Source: Burkholderia cenocepacia (GTDB lineage: Bacteria > Pseudomonadota > Gammaproteobacteria > Burkholderiales > Burkholderiaceae). Taken from it: a stretch of 64,000 bases of DNA. The notes under the pieces were generated by a model that worked only from the letters and a program-made list of their open reading frames with translations, ran no database searches and was not told where the DNA came from. The DNA is taken from the NCBI RefSeq assembly GCF_900446215.1, contig NZ_UAQZ01000018.1, forward strand, positions 248,001 to 312,000. The letters are read 5' to 3'. Below are positions 34,517-44,966 of the stretch, piece after piece (position 1 is the stretch's first letter; each line of letters opens with the position of its first letter). A program made the translations under genes and the position numbers.

Positions 34517-37500
34517 TCACCGCTGCCCGAACCAGCGATCGAAGCGCCGCGTGTAGTTCAGGTCGACGCCCTGGAACGTGCCGCCGTACGCGGACACCGA
34601 CCAGAAGCGCGTCAGGTTGATCGTCGCCTTGAACGCGTTGCTCGCCGATTGCAGCCCCTGCTCGAAGCCGAGCACGAACCGCTCGTTGATCGCCTTCGAC
34701 ACCAGCACGACCTGCGGATCGGTCAGGCCGACTTCGCTACGGCCGACCGACACCTCGTCGAGGCCGAAGGTCTGCGCGACGCGCTTGCCGGTCACGCTGC
34801 CGAGCAGCCCGAGCGCCGCCGTCATCGCGCCCTGCTGGCCGACGTTGTTGCCCTGGTCGGTGCCGTGCCCGAACAGCAGCCACGACAGCTTTTCATTGTC
34901 GGTGACGTTCGGCTCCGACACGAGCTTGACGGTCGGCGACTGGATCGTGCCCGTCACCTGCACGCCGGCCTCGACCTCCTGGTTGCGCCGCATCGCGAGG
35001 ATGTTGACGCCCGGGTTCGATACCGGGCCGTTGAACGTGAAGAAGCCGTTCTCGATCGCGAGCTTGCGGCCGAACGTCGTGTACGTCGAACCTTCGGTCA
35101 CACGCACGTTGCCGACCGCGCGCAGCGGCACGCCCGGCGCGCTCATCACGGTGATCGTGCCGCGCAGTCCCAGATCCGCGCCGTGCCCCTTGAAGCGGAA
35201 GTTGTTGCCGAGCCCGACGTCGATGTTCGCGCGCGGCGCGAGCGATGGCGCCGGCTTGTCCTCGACCGCCTTCGGCTTCGCGACCGCGGTGCCGGTCGGC
35301 GTCTCGCCGCGCACCGTGCCGTCCGGCTGCACGATCACGACGTCGTCCGACAGGTGCGGCGCCGATTGCTCGGGCAGGTCGAACAGCGCGCGGTCGACCA
35401 CGAACTTGCCGTCGATCGACAGCGCGCCGCGCGGCCCGTCGTTCGCGACGGTGGCCTTGCCCGACAGCGACAGCTTGCGATCGGGCGCCGCGAACAGTTC
35501 GAGCTTGTCCGCGACGATGCTCGCGGTCAGGTCCGGCGCCTCGCCGTCGAGGCGCACGCGGCCGAGCGCGCGCAGCGTGCCGTCGCCGCCGTGAAATTCG
35601 ACCTGCTGGAATTCGACGAGGTTGTCCGACAGCTTCACGCGCACGATGCCGTCCTTCAGCTGCACGCCCTGGTCGATCAGCGTCGCGGACAGCTCGTCGC
35701 CCGTCAGCGTCCCCGACAGGTTCGGTTTCACCGGCGTGCCGGAAACCGTCAGCTTCAGCGCCGCGCGCCCGCCGAGCAGGTAGCTCGGCCCGAACAGGTT
35801 GCCGGTGGTCTTCAGCGCCGGGATGTCGGCATCGATGCGGCCCGACAGCGGACCGTCGTCGACGATGCCGAACACGCCGTCGCGCAACGCGAACGGCACC
35901 GTGACGTTCGCGTCGAGCGTGCCGATCCGGCTCGCCTTCGCGAGCGCCGTCACGTTGAGCCGGTTGCCGGGCGCGAAGCTCGCCCGGGCGGACAGATCGG
36001 TCAGGCCGAGCGACGCGATGCCGCGCCCGCTCTCGATCGTCACGTCGCCGCCGCGGCGCTTCACCTGCACGTGGCCCGTCGCGTTCGCACCGAGCGAGAA
36101 ATCCCAGTCGGCATCGAGCACGACGTCGGTCCGCACCGGCGGCCGCTGGCCGGTCAGCGCCTGGCGCACCTCGAGGAAACGCGCGACCGATGCGCCGGTC
36201 ACGGTGCCCGCCGAGCGCATCTGGCCGCGATCGAACACGAACGATTTCAGGTCGATCGCCGCGCCTTCGAGCGTGAGCCGCGTCGCGCCGAGCGTCACGC
36301 GACCGGCGCCGGCCGATATCGTCAACGGCGCCTGCAGCGCGAGCGCCGGCGTGCCGCGATTCGCGAGACGCGTGACGGTGCCGTCCCAGCGCATGCCGTC
36401 GCGGTTCTCGACCACGCCGCCGTTCGCCGCGAGCGTCAGGTCGATCACGCGGCCGCTGGCCATCCCGAGCGCCGACGCGTCGAGCGTGTGCTTCGCGCGC
36501 GTGCCGTCGAGGTTCGCGCGCAACGACTTCAGCTTGAACGAGCCGAGCGCGATGTCGGCCGCGTCGGCCGTGAACACGAGCGCGCCGTGCGCGCCGTCGC
36601 GGATGTCCGCGCGGCCCTGGGCGGTGCCGATCCGGTTCGAGCCGACGACGACGTGCTCGGCCTTGTAGGTCGCCGTCACGTTCGGATGCGCGAAGCTGCC
36701 GGTCAGGTCGCCCTGCGCCTGCACGAGCCCTTCGATGCCGAAGCCGAGGCGGTCGAGCTGCGGCGCGTCGACGACGAAGCGCAGCCGGTCGCCGGGTGCG
36801 CCGAAGCTGCCGCGCAGGTCGACGTGGTTGCCGGCGATCGACAGGTTCGCGTTGCTCGGCAGGATGCGCGAGCCGGCGAGCTGCACGACGCCGGCGCCGG
36901 TCAGCGGCACGCCGTCGTACAGGCTGTCGGCGAGCTTGAAGGTCGCCTTCGTCGAGACCTGCGGCGCGAACGCGCCCGACGCGGTCAGCGTGCCCGACAC
37001 GCGCGTTTCGCCGCGCTTGGCCGGGGCCCTGGCGGCCTTCGCCGGCGCCTTGCCGCCGCCCGCCTTCGGCGCGCTCATCGCGGCGAGCAGCAGCGGATCG
37101 AACGCGGTCAGCGTCGCCTTCGCGTCATAGCTCGAGTGCGCGTCGTGGCGGAACACGCCCGTCAGGTCGATGCGCCCCTTGGCCGCAGTCACGCGCGTAT
37201 CGGTCAGCACGGTCTGCTGCCGCGTCAGCGCAACCTTGGCGCGCGCGCCCAGCGCGAGCTTCGGATCGTTCAGGTTGAAATCGACGGTCGTCACGTCGCC
37301 CGCGAGCGTCACGCCGAGCGGGCCGCCGAGGCGCATCGGCCGCAGTTCGGCGACGAACGCGTTCAGGTCGAGGTTCGCGACCTTCAGGTCGAAGCGGCCC
37401 TTGCCGCCCGTGAGCGTGCCGCCGCCCGTCACGCTGCCGTCCCGGATCAGCTTCAGCGCGAGGCCGTCGATCCGCTGCGCGTGCGCGTCGAGATGCACGG

Positions 37501-38560
37501 TCGCATGCACGTCGATCACCGGCAGCAGATGGTCGCCGAGCGTACCGGGTTTCGCGTTGACGATCGACACCGGGCCCGTCACCGCGAAGCCCTTCGCGGG
37601 CGCCGAGCCTGCCGGCGCGGTCACTGGTGCGAGTTCGGCGCGCACCGCGAGATCGGCTGCCGGCGCGCCGGGCGACAGTGCCTGCGGATTCACGTGGTCG
37701 AACGCGAGCGACGCACGCGTGAGCGGCACCGTGCCGAATGGCGCAGCCTCGACGTGCGCGCGCCCGTTCAGCTTCATCCCGCTCGCGTCGACCTCGGCGA
37801 CGAGCGCCTCCAGCGAGCCCGACACACGGGCCCGCGCGTCGACCGCTTCGTCGGACAGCTTGCCTGCGTAGGTGGCTTCGCCCGTCAGCGCGAACGGCTT
37901 CACCCCGTCGAGCTTCGCGCGCGCGGTCAGCGCGCCGTACGGCGTATCGACGCCGTCGAGCACGAGTTCATGGTGACGGCCGTCGCTGCGGCCGTTCAGC
38001 GCGAGATGGTCGAGCTGCGTCGTCGAGCCGCCTTCGTGAATCGCGAGGCGATCGACGCGCAGGTCGTCGATCCGCACCTGCAGCGGCAGGCTCAGGTCCT
38101 GCGGCGTCGTACTCGGCGTCGACGGCCCCGGCGCGATCCGCACGTCGATCGTGCCTGCGCGCAGATAGGCGATGGACAGCCGCCACGGCGCACGCGTCAG
38201 TGCCCAGCGGCCGTCGAGCCGGTCGATGCGGACCTCGGTGCCGGTGCCGTCGGGGCTGGTCCACGCGAACCCGCGCAACCGCACGCCGGTCGCGAGCGAG
38301 CCGCCTTCGAGCGTGCCCGCGAGCCGTGCCCCGAGCACCTTGCCGGCCACCTGCCACGCGAGTCGCGTCCCGCGCTCGGTCGTCACCGCGCCGGCCACGA
38401 GCCCCACTGCCAGCACGACGAGCAGCACGACCGTCGCAAGCGTCCACGCGACGACACGCCACGCACGGCCACGGCGCGGCGCGCGCGGCGGCGTGTCGGG
38501 CGCACCGTCGGGCGAATCCGGATCGTGAGGCGGCGGCGTGTCGTTCGGGTCCTTCGTCAT
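34517..38560 (-). CDS. tamB: translocation and assembly module protein TamB
   Basis: A 1347-residue AsmA-like protein spanning the periplasm. A cytoplasmic Pro/Asp-rich start and one transmembrane helix (about residues 35-57) are followed by long repeating beta-strand sequence and the conserved C-terminal DUF490 domain, ending in an amphipathic strand (SVSAYGGTFQGVDLNYTRRF). TamB works with TamA in outer-membrane protein insertion and probably in phospholipid transport to the outer membrane. It is 45 bases downstream of tamA on the same strand, so the two form an operon. Length is typical. Confidence 0.93.
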   Translation of the reverse strand: MTKDPNDTPPPHDPDSPDGAPDTPPRAPRRGRAWRVVAWTLATVVLLVVLAVGLVAGAVTTERGTRLAWQVAGKVLGARLAGTLEGGSLATGVRLRGFAWTSPDGTGTEVRIDRLDGRWALTRAPWRLSIAYLRAGTIDVRIAPGPSTPSTTPQDLSLPLQVRIDDLRVDRLAIHEGGSTTQLDHLALNGRSDGRHHELVLDGVDTPYGALTARAKLDGVKPFALTGEATYAGKLSDEAVDARARVSGSLEALVAEVDASGMKLNGRAHVEAAPFGTVPLTRASLAFDHVNPQALSPGAPAADLAVRAELAPVTAPAGSAPAKGFAVTGPVSIVNAKPGTLGDHLLPVIDVHATVHLDAHAQRIDGLALKLIRDGSVTGGGTLTGGKGRFDLKVANLDLNAFVAELRPMRLGGPLGVTLAGDVTTVDFNLNDPKLALGARAKVALTRQQTVLTDTRVTAAKGRIDLTGVFRHDAHSSYDAKATLTAFDPLLLAAMSAPKAGGGKAPAKAARAPAKRGETRVSGTLTASGAFAPQVSTKATFKLADSLYDGVPLTGAGVVQLAGSRILPSNANLSIAGNHVDLRGSFGAPGDRLRFVVDAPQLDRLGFGIEGLVQAQGDLTGSFAHPNVTATYKAEHVVVGSNRIGTAQGRADIRDGAHGALVFTADAADIALGSFKLKSLRANLDGTRAKHTLDASALGMASGRVIDLTLAANGGVVENRDGMRWDGTVTRLANRGTPALALQAPLTISAGAGRVTLGATRLTLEGAAIDLKSFVFDRGQMRSAGTVTGASVARFLEVRQALTGQRPPVRTDVVLDADWDFSLGANATGHVQVKRRGGDVTIESGRGIASLGLTDLSARASFAPGNRLNVTALAKASRIGTLDANVTVPFALRDGVFGIVDDGPLSGRIDADIPALKTTGNLFGPSYLLGGRAALKLTVSGTPVKPNLSGTLTGDELSATLIDQGVQLKDGIVRVKLSDNLVEFQQVEFHGGDGTLRALGRVRLDGEAPDLTASIVADKLELFAAPDRKLSLSGKATVANDGPRGALSIDGKFVVDRALFDLPEQSAPHLSDDVVIVQPDGTVRGETPTGTAVAKPKAVEDKPAPSLAPRANIDVGLGNNFRFKGHGADLGLRGTITVMSAPGVPLRAVGNVRVTEGSTYTTFGRKLAIENGFFTFNGPVSNPGVNILAMRRNQEVEAGVQVTGTIQSPTVKLVSEPNVTDNEKLSWLLFGHGTDQGNNVGQQGAMTAALGLLGSVTGKRVAQTFGLDEVSVGRSEVGLTDPQVVLVSKAINERFVLGFEQGLQSASNAFKATINLTRFWSVSAYGGTFQGVDLNYTRRFDRWFGQR

Positions 38561-38605
38561 GCGGTTCGTCGTGCGGGTCGTCAGGTCGTCAATAGGGCGG
38601 CAGGT

Positions 38606-40420
38606 TCAGAAAGCGATGCCGAGCGTCAAATACGGGCGCACGCTGTGGTTGCGCAGGCCGTACGCGACGTCGACGTTGATCGGGCCGACCGGGCTGCGCC
38701 AGCGCGCACCGACGCCCACGCCCGGGTAGAACACGCGCTCGCCCCACGCATCGGTCGCGGTGCCGATGTCGAAGAACGTCGCGGCGCCCCAGTCGCGGTT
38801 GAACCAGTGCTGGTATTCGGCCGTACCCGTCATCAGGTACTTGGTCGGCAGAACGGAGCCGTCGACGCTGTTGCCGATGCTCTGGTAGCCGTAGCCGCGC
38901 ACCGAGTTCGAGCCGCCGGCGCGGAACAGCAGCGACGCCGGCACGCCGGTCGAGCTGCCGCTCGTAAACACGCCGCCGAGCTCCGCGCGGAACACGAACA
39001 GGTCGCGCTTGCCGATCGGCAGGTATTGCTGCCCGCGCGCGTAGCCGCGGATGAAGGTCTCGTCGGCCAGCACGCCCTTGACCGCGAAGCCGGCCTCCGC
39101 ATGAATCAGGTTGCCCGAGCGCGGAAACAGCGGATCGTCGACGTTGCGGCGGGTCCACGCCCATTGCGGCACGAGCGCGCGGCTCGTGGTCGGCCCCGCG
39201 CCGTTCTGGTCGAGCCGATCCTGGTAGTACATCAGCGAATACGAATAGTCGATGAACTGCCCGGTGCGCGTACGCTGCACGCCGACCCGCGCGCTGTAGA
39301 TGCGGGTGTCCGACACGTTGGTGTTCGTGTACGACGCGAGCACGCTGTTGGTCCAGCCCTTCTCGCCCGGCGGCATCGACAGCTGGACCTGCCCGTACTG
39401 CTGGATCTGGTCGAGCCGGCCCGACACGGTCAGCGGCCACGCGGCGCCGAACGTGTCGAGATACGTATAGGAGCCTTGTACGTGCGGCCCCGTATCGGTG
39501 GCGAAGCCGACGCCGCCGCGGATGTTGTTGTACGGGAACTCGCTGACCTTCACGTGCACGGGCGTGCGCTCGGGCTTCGACGTATCGTCGCCGACGTCGA
39601 TCGCGACGCTCGCGTAGTACGGCGTGTTCTGCAGCTGCCGCTGCAATTCCGCGATCCGCTGCACGTCGTAGATCTCGCCTTCCGACAACGGATTGACGTT
39701 CGTGACAATCTTTTCCGGATAACGACGCACACCGTCGACATCAACCTTGCCGATCGTGAACGTCGGGCCGCTGTCGAACGTGACCGCGAGTGTCGCACGC
39801 TGCGTGCGCGGATCGATGCGCGCCTCGGACGACGCGATCTTCGCGCCGAGATAGCGGCGCGCCTGCAGTTGCCGCAGCGCCGCGCCCTTCGCGCTGTCCC
39901 AGTCGGACTGCGTGAACGGGTCGCCCGGCTTCATCGAGAACGCGAAACGGGTGGCGGTCTCCTGCTTCGGATCCTCGGTCTCGACCGGCCCCTTGAACGT
40001 CAGGTCGACCGTCGACACGACGGTCTGCTTGCCCGGGTCGACGGCGATGCGCACGTCGCGCTTGCCGTCGCGCGTGCGCACGTCGGTGCGCACGACCGGC
40101 GAGAAATAGCCGGCCGTCGCGGCCAGGTCGCGCACCTGCTGCGGCGTGGCGGTCACGAGGAAGTCGAACTGGTCGTCGCTGATGTCGTCGCGCTTCGCGA
40201 AGCGCGCGATGTCGAGATGGGTCTTGAGGAGCTTGCGGATCGAGCGCGGCGCGTCGATGTCGACGTCGTACTTCGCGTGGGCCGGCACCGCGAAGCACGC
40301 GGCCAGGCAACCCGCGAGGGCCGCCCGCGCGACGCGGGCCGCGGCGCCGGCGCGAGCGCGTGCCGCGCGCGGGCCCGCGTCATGCGCCGTGTGTGCTTGC
40401 TGGTTCGACTGCCCCGCCAA
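38606..40420 (-). CDS. tamA: outer-membrane assembly factor TamA (BamA/Omp85 family)
   Basis: A 604-residue Omp85 protein. The signal region ends near ...CFAVPAHA (about residue 49). Three POTRA domains follow (to about residue 270), then a 16-strand barrel ending in the aromatic strand RPYLTLGIAF. The barrel carries the NSVRGYGYQSIG motif that marks Omp85 proteins. No in-frame ATG exists at the right place: a stop lies nine codons upstream, and a TTG at 40420 with GAGGT eight bases before it is the best start. It is first in the tamA-tamB operon. Confidence 0.93.
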   Translation of the reverse strand: MAGQSNQQAHTAHDAGPRAARARAGAAARVARAALAGCLAACFAVPAHAKYDVDIDAPRSIRKLLKTHLDIARFAKRDDISDDQFDFLVTATPQQVRDLAATAGYFSPVVRTDVRTRDGKRDVRIAVDPGKQTVVSTVDLTFKGPVETEDPKQETATRFAFSMKPGDPFTQSDWDSAKGAALRQLQARRYLGAKIASSEARIDPRTQRATLAVTFDSGPTFTIGKVDVDGVRRYPEKIVTNVNPLSEGEIYDVQRIAELQRQLQNTPYYASVAIDVGDDTSKPERTPVHVKVSEFPYNNIRGGVGFATDTGPHVQGSYTYLDTFGAAWPLTVSGRLDQIQQYGQVQLSMPPGEKGWTNSVLASYTNTNVSDTRIYSARVGVQRTRTGQFIDYSYSLMYYQDRLDQNGAGPTTSRALVPQWAWTRRNVDDPLFPRSGNLIHAEAGFAVKGVLADETFIRGYARGQQYLPIGKRDLFVFRAELGGVFTSGSSTGVPASLLFRAGGSNSVRGYGYQSIGNSVDGSVLPTKYLMTGTAEYQHWFNRDWGAATFFDIGTATDAWGERVFYPGVGVGARWRSPVGPINVDVAYGLRNHSVRPYLTLGIAF

Positions 40421-40636
40421 ATATGACCTCGCCGTCCTGGATTGTCACGGTTTCGTGGAAAACCCTGTATTTGACCACAGGGCGCGGGCGTCACAGCCAA
40501 ACGATTGTGAAAGAGTGCTAGGCGCCGGCCCGCGGTTTCGACGCGCGATTGGCGCCGGCTGTTCCCCGTGATGCGGTAAAATCCCGCCATCGCGAATCCG
40601 GCGCGTCGTGCGCCGCCCGAAACGGAAGATCCAGCC

Positions 40637-40825
40637 ATGCCGTACCAGTCCGACGTCACGCAGTTCCTGAACCAGCTCAAGCAGCAGAAGCCGACGCTCG
40701 AAGAAGAGCAGCGCAAGGGCCGTTCCCTGCTGTGGGACAAGCAGCCGATCGATCTCGAAGAGCGCGCCGAGCAGCAGGAATCGCGCGTGAAGCAAACGCC
40801 GTACGTCTACTACCAGAACTTCTGA
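40637..40825 (+). CDS. DUF3460 family small protein
   Basis: A 62-residue polar protein of the betaproteobacterial DUF3460 family: YQSDVTQFLNQLKQQKPTLEEEQRKGRSLLWD with an Asp/Glu-rich middle and the ending TPYVYYQNF. It has no signal peptide or membrane segment. Function is unknown. It ends four bases before the scpA start, so the two genes are very likely co-transcribed. A TAAAAT hexamer about 60 bases upstream is a likely -10 element. Confidence 0.9.
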   Translation: MPYQSDVTQFLNQLKQQKPTLEEEQRKGRSLLWDKQPIDLEERAEQQESRVKQTPYVYYQNF

Positions 40826-40829
40826 CGAC

Positions 40830-41702
40830 GTGAGCGCCGCCGACGAGGCCAGCGCCGCCCGGCAGGACGACGCGATCGCCGCGCCCGCGGGCGCCGATTC
40901 GACGCCCGACACGGTCGACGGTGTCGCGGCGTTCGCACGCCTGTACGGCGAGCCGCTCTTCAAGCTGCCGCAGGACCTCTACATCCCGCCCGATGCGCTC
41001 GAGGTGTTCCTCGAGACGTTCGAAGGCCCGCTCGACCTGCTGCTGTACCTGATCCGCAAGCAGAACTTCAACGTGCTCGACATCCCGATGGCGCAGGTCA
41101 CCGCGCAATATCTCGGCTACGTCGACCAGATCCGCGCGTCGAACCTCGAGCTCGCGGCCGAGTACCTGCTGATGGCCGCGATGCTGATCGAGATCAAGTC
41201 GCGGATGCTGCTGCCTGTCAAGAAGGCCGACACCGGCGAGGAAGCCGAGGATCCGCGCGCCGAACTCGTGCGCCGGCTGCTCGAGTACGAGCAGATGAAG
41301 CTCGCCGCGCAGCGGCTCGACCAGCTGCCGCAGCTCGGCCGCGATTTCCTGCGCGCCGAGGTATACATCGAGCAAAGCGTCACGCCGCGCTTTCCCGACG
41401 TGAATTCGGACGACCTGCGCGCCGCGTGGGCCGACGTGCTCAAGCGCGCGAAACTCGTCCAGCACCACAAGATTTCCCGCGAGGAGCTGTCGGTGCGCGA
41501 ACACATGAGCCTGATCCTGCGCCGGCTGCAGAACGCGCGCTTCATGGAGTTCGCCGACCTGTTCGACACGTCGCGCGGCGTGCCGGTCGTCGTCGTGAAC
41601 TTCATCGCGATGCTCGAACTCGCGCGCGAATCGCTGCTCGAGATCACGCAGGCCGAGCCGTTCGCGCCGATCTACGTGCGTCTCGCGTACCTGCCCGCAT
41701 AA
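40830..41702 (+). CDS. scpA: segregation and condensation protein A
   Basis: A 290-residue kleisin that bridges SMC heads with ScpB during chromosome compaction. Family blocks are FEGPLDLLLYLIRKQNFNVLDIPMAQVTAQY and ASNLELAAEYLLMAAMLIEIKSRMLLP, then a C-terminal winged-helix region (SFLEMLELARE-like stretch NFIAMLELARESLLEITQAEPFAPIYVRL). The start is a GTG at 40830, which leaves a short acidic leader. No scpB or smc lies in the window. It follows DUF3460 and precedes panC. Confidence 0.93.
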   Translation: MSAADEASAARQDDAIAAPAGADSTPDTVDGVAAFARLYGEPLFKLPQDLYIPPDALEVFLETFEGPLDLLLYLIRKQNFNVLDIPMAQVTAQYLGYVDQIRASNLELAAEYLLMAAMLIEIKSRMLLPVKKADTGEEAEDPRAELVRRLLEYEQMKLAAQRLDQLPQLGRDFLRAEVYIEQSVTPRFPDVNSDDLRAAWADVLKRAKLVQHHKISREELSVREHMSLILRRLQNARFMEFADLFDTSRGVPVVVVNFIAMLELARESLLEITQAEPFAPIYVRLAYLPA

Positions 41703-42812
<1,110 letters not shown>

Positions 42813-42856
42813 CGGGCGGCCCGCCCGCGCCTCTCACGACGCATCACGGAGACACC

Positions 42857-43243
42857 ATGCAGCGCCACATGCTCAAATCGAAGATCCACCGCGCGGCGGT
42901 CACGCACTGCGAACTGCACTACGAAGGTTCGTGCGCGATCGACGAAGACCTGCTCGAAGCGGCGGGCCTCATCGAGAACGAACGGATCGACATCTGGAAC
43001 ATCAACAACGGCGAGCGTTTCTCGACGTACGCGATCAAGGGCGAGCGCGGCAGCGGGATGATCTCGCTGAACGGCTCGGCCGCGCGCCGCGCGCAGCTCG
43101 GCGACCTCGTGATCATCGCGGCGTTCGCGATGGTCGACGAAGCCGAATTGCAGGCCGGCTGGAAGCCGAAGCTCGTGTTCATCGACGAAGGCAACAAGAT
43201 CAAGGGCCACCGCGATCACGTGCCGACGCAGAACTGGACGTGA
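42857..43243 (+). CDS. panD: aspartate 1-decarboxylase precursor
   Basis: A 128-residue pyruvoyl enzyme producing beta-alanine from aspartate, the second substrate of PanC. Self-cleavage between Gly24 and Ser25 (in HYEGSCAID) generates the pyruvoyl group; Tyr22 and Tyr58-type residues of the family are present. The ATG at 42857 has GGAG upstream. It forms an operon with panC and is followed by a terminator-like stem. Confidence 0.97.
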   Translation: MQRHMLKSKIHRAAVTHCELHYEGSCAIDEDLLEAAGLIENERIDIWNINNGERFSTYAIKGERGSGMISLNGSAARRAQLGDLVIIAAFAMVDEAELQAGWKPKLVFIDEGNKIKGHRDHVPTQNWT

Positions 43244-43300
43244 CCTGAGCGGCATGCCCGCGTGCCGTGGCGCGCGGTGCAGCGATGCCGCTGGCGACCG

Positions 43301-43339
43301 AAGGGCCGGATACCGTACGCGACGGGATCCGGCCCTTTC
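43301..43339. terminator. stem-loop after panD
   Basis: The arms AAGGGCCGGAT / ATCCGGCCCTT pair across a 15-17-base loop and are followed by TTCT. It lies between panD and the convergent ParA-like gene and may serve both. Confidence 0.7.
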
Positions 43340-43374
43340 TCATTGGAGGTCGCATCGGCCGGACGGCCGGGCGT

Positions 43375-44037
43375 TCAGGACGCTGCCTTGGCGGCCTTCT
43401 CGGCCTTCGGCGCGCGGCGTTCGGCCCATTCGACGATCGGCCGCCACTGTTCGAGATCCTTCTCGACGCGGCTTTTCGCGACGTCCCACAGCGTCAGGCC
43501 GTGCGCGGCGATCTGCACGTAGTTCTGCGTGTCGCGCACGTAGCCGAGCACCGGCAGGCCGAGCCCCTCGACGAACCGGTGCAACTGGTCGGACGAGCGC
43601 GTGCGCGCGTCGACCCGCATCCCGACGATCCCGACCTCGACGCTGCCCTTGCGCACGGCCTTCTCGCCGGCGAGGCGCTCCAGAAACTGCTGGGTCGCGA
43701 GAATATCGAACATCGACGGCTGCAGCGGCACGATCACCTTGTCGGCCAGTTGCAGCGCGACGTTGAGCCGCGTGCCGTGCAGGCCGGCCGGCGTATCGAT
43801 CACCGCGTATTCGAGGCCGCGCGGCGGCTTCGATGGCGCCTCCGGATCGAGATCCCACGCCTCGATCGCCGGCAACCCGGCCGGCCGCAGGTCGAGCCAC
43901 GCATGCGCGGACTGCTGCCGGTCCAGGTCGGCCAGCGCGACCCACGCGCCCTGCGCCGCGAAATAGCCGGCTAGATTGGTGGACAGCGTGCTCTTCCCCA
44001 CGCCGCCCTTCGGATTCGCCACCACGATGACCGTCAT
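43375..44037 (-). CDS. ParA/MinD-family ATPase, orphan
   Basis: A 220-residue P-loop ATPase. The deviant Walker A NPKGGVGKST is at 8-17, ALADLDRQQSA is the A' motif, and YAVIDTPAG is Walker B. Small ParA proteins of this kind position plasmids, chromosomes or protein complexes. There is no parB gene or parS-like palindrome beside it, so cargo is unknown. The C-terminus is an Ala/Lys-rich tail. I chose ATG 44037 because it opens directly on the conserved strand MTVIVVANPKGG. It converges on panD; the next gene upstream on its strand is DoxX. Confidence 0.9.
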   Translation of the reverse strand: MTVIVVANPKGGVGKSTLSTNLAGYFAAQGAWVALADLDRQQSAHAWLDLRPAGLPAIEAWDLDPEAPSKPPRGLEYAVIDTPAGLHGTRLNVALQLADKVIVPLQPSMFDILATQQFLERLAGEKAVRKGSVEVGIVGMRVDARTRSSDQLHRFVEGLGLPVLGYVRDTQNYVQIAAHGLTLWDVAKSRVEKDLEQWRPIVEWAERRAPKAEKAAKAAS

Positions 44038-44183
44038 GAATTCCCCCGAAAAAGCCGCGCGGCGCCGGCCGCATGGCAGGCGCCGCTCGATTGCGGATAC
44101 AGGGAGCGATGATATCGGCAAACGGGGGGGTGACCGGAACCGGTCACGTCGAACCGGGCCGCCGGCGTCCGCTTTCGTTCCCG

Positions 44184-44597
44184 TCACGCGCGCCGGACCG
44201 CGGCCCCGCTCGCGCCGATCGCGAACGCGCCGCCGCCCAGCAGGGCCTGCACGGCCAGCGTGACGGCCCAGAACGCCGGATATTCCCAGCCGCCGTTCGG
44301 CGACGCGAAGCTCCAGCCGTTCGGCAGATGCGCGGCGACCGCGCCGAGCATGAACGGCAGCAGCACCAGCGCGGCGATGCGCACGCGGAACCCCGCGAGC
44401 AGCGCCAGGCCGCCCGCCAGTTCGACCGACGTGGTCAGGTATGCGAGCCAGCCCGGCAGGCCGATCGACGCGAAGAACTGCGCGGTGCCGGGCAGCGTGA
44501 AGACGAACACCTTCTGCGCGACGTGCGCGAGGTAGAGCACGCCGAGTGCGACGCGCAACAGCGTCGCGGCGAAATCGTTCAGGCGGGTGGAGTTCAT
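44184..44597 (-). CDS. DoxX family membrane protein
   Basis: A 137-residue inner-membrane protein with four hydrophobic helices. Family features are the N-terminal LRVALGVLYLAHVAQKVF, GLPGWLAYLTTSVELAGGLALLAGF and RIAALVLLPFMLGAVAAH. DoxX-like proteins are linked to redox and thiosulfate metabolism or membrane stress in different bacteria; the role here is unknown. A ribosome binding site (GGAAT region) precedes the ATG. It lies between the ParA-like gene and a small exported peptide gene, all on the minus strand. Confidence 0.87.
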   Translation of the reverse strand: MNSTRLNDFAATLLRVALGVLYLAHVAQKVFVFTLPGTAQFFASIGLPGWLAYLTTSVELAGGLALLAGFRVRIAALVLLPFMLGAVAAHLPNGWSFASPNGGWEYPAFWAVTLAVQALLGGGAFAIGASGAAVRRA

Positions 44598-44746
44598 GAC
44601 GGATTCCTTCGTGAGTGGATGGGAATGGATCGCACTCTATTCGAATCGAATCTGCCGATAAACACGCCAATTCGCTTAAATTGATTCCACAAAAGAATGA
44701 ATCGGACCACAAAAAAGGGCATGACCGACCATGCCCCGCATCCTGC

Positions 44747-44884
44747 TCAGTAGCCGCCCTTGCCTTGCGTGGCATCGCCGCCGGACTGGCCGCCGCCCGG
44801 CGCATACGAATCGCACGCATGCGCCGCCGCCGACCCGCCCAGCAGCGCCGCGAGCAGTACGCTCCACCACCATCGCGCCCTCAT
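44747..44884 (-). CDS. small exported peptide, 45 residues
   Basis: A short gene with a strong GGAGGG ribosome binding site just before ATG 44884. The product is a signal peptide (MRARWWWSVLLAALLGGSAAAHA) and a ~22-residue mature part, CDSYAPGGGQSGGDATQGKGGY, rich in Gly and with one Cys. If the Cys follows the cleavage site directly it might be a lipoprotein-like or periplasmic peptide, but no lipobox is present. I do not recognise the family. It lies 82 bases downstream of cobQ on the same strand. Confidence 0.62.
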   Translation of the reverse strand: MRARWWWSVLLAALLGGSAAAHACDSYAPGGGQSGGDATQGKGGY

Positions 44885-44966
44885 CGTCGCCCTCCTTCGG
44901 GCGGACCTCCGCCCTCCTCTGTTGTACGCGATCGGGCGGAAAAAGCGAGGACGGACCGGCGCGGCC

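Noticed and set aside
33077-40426. Very long open frame (2449 codons) on the plus strand opposite tamB and tamA
   Set aside because: It is antisense to two clearly recognised proteins, has an Arg/Asp/His-rich composition typical of GC-rich shadow frames, and matches no family.
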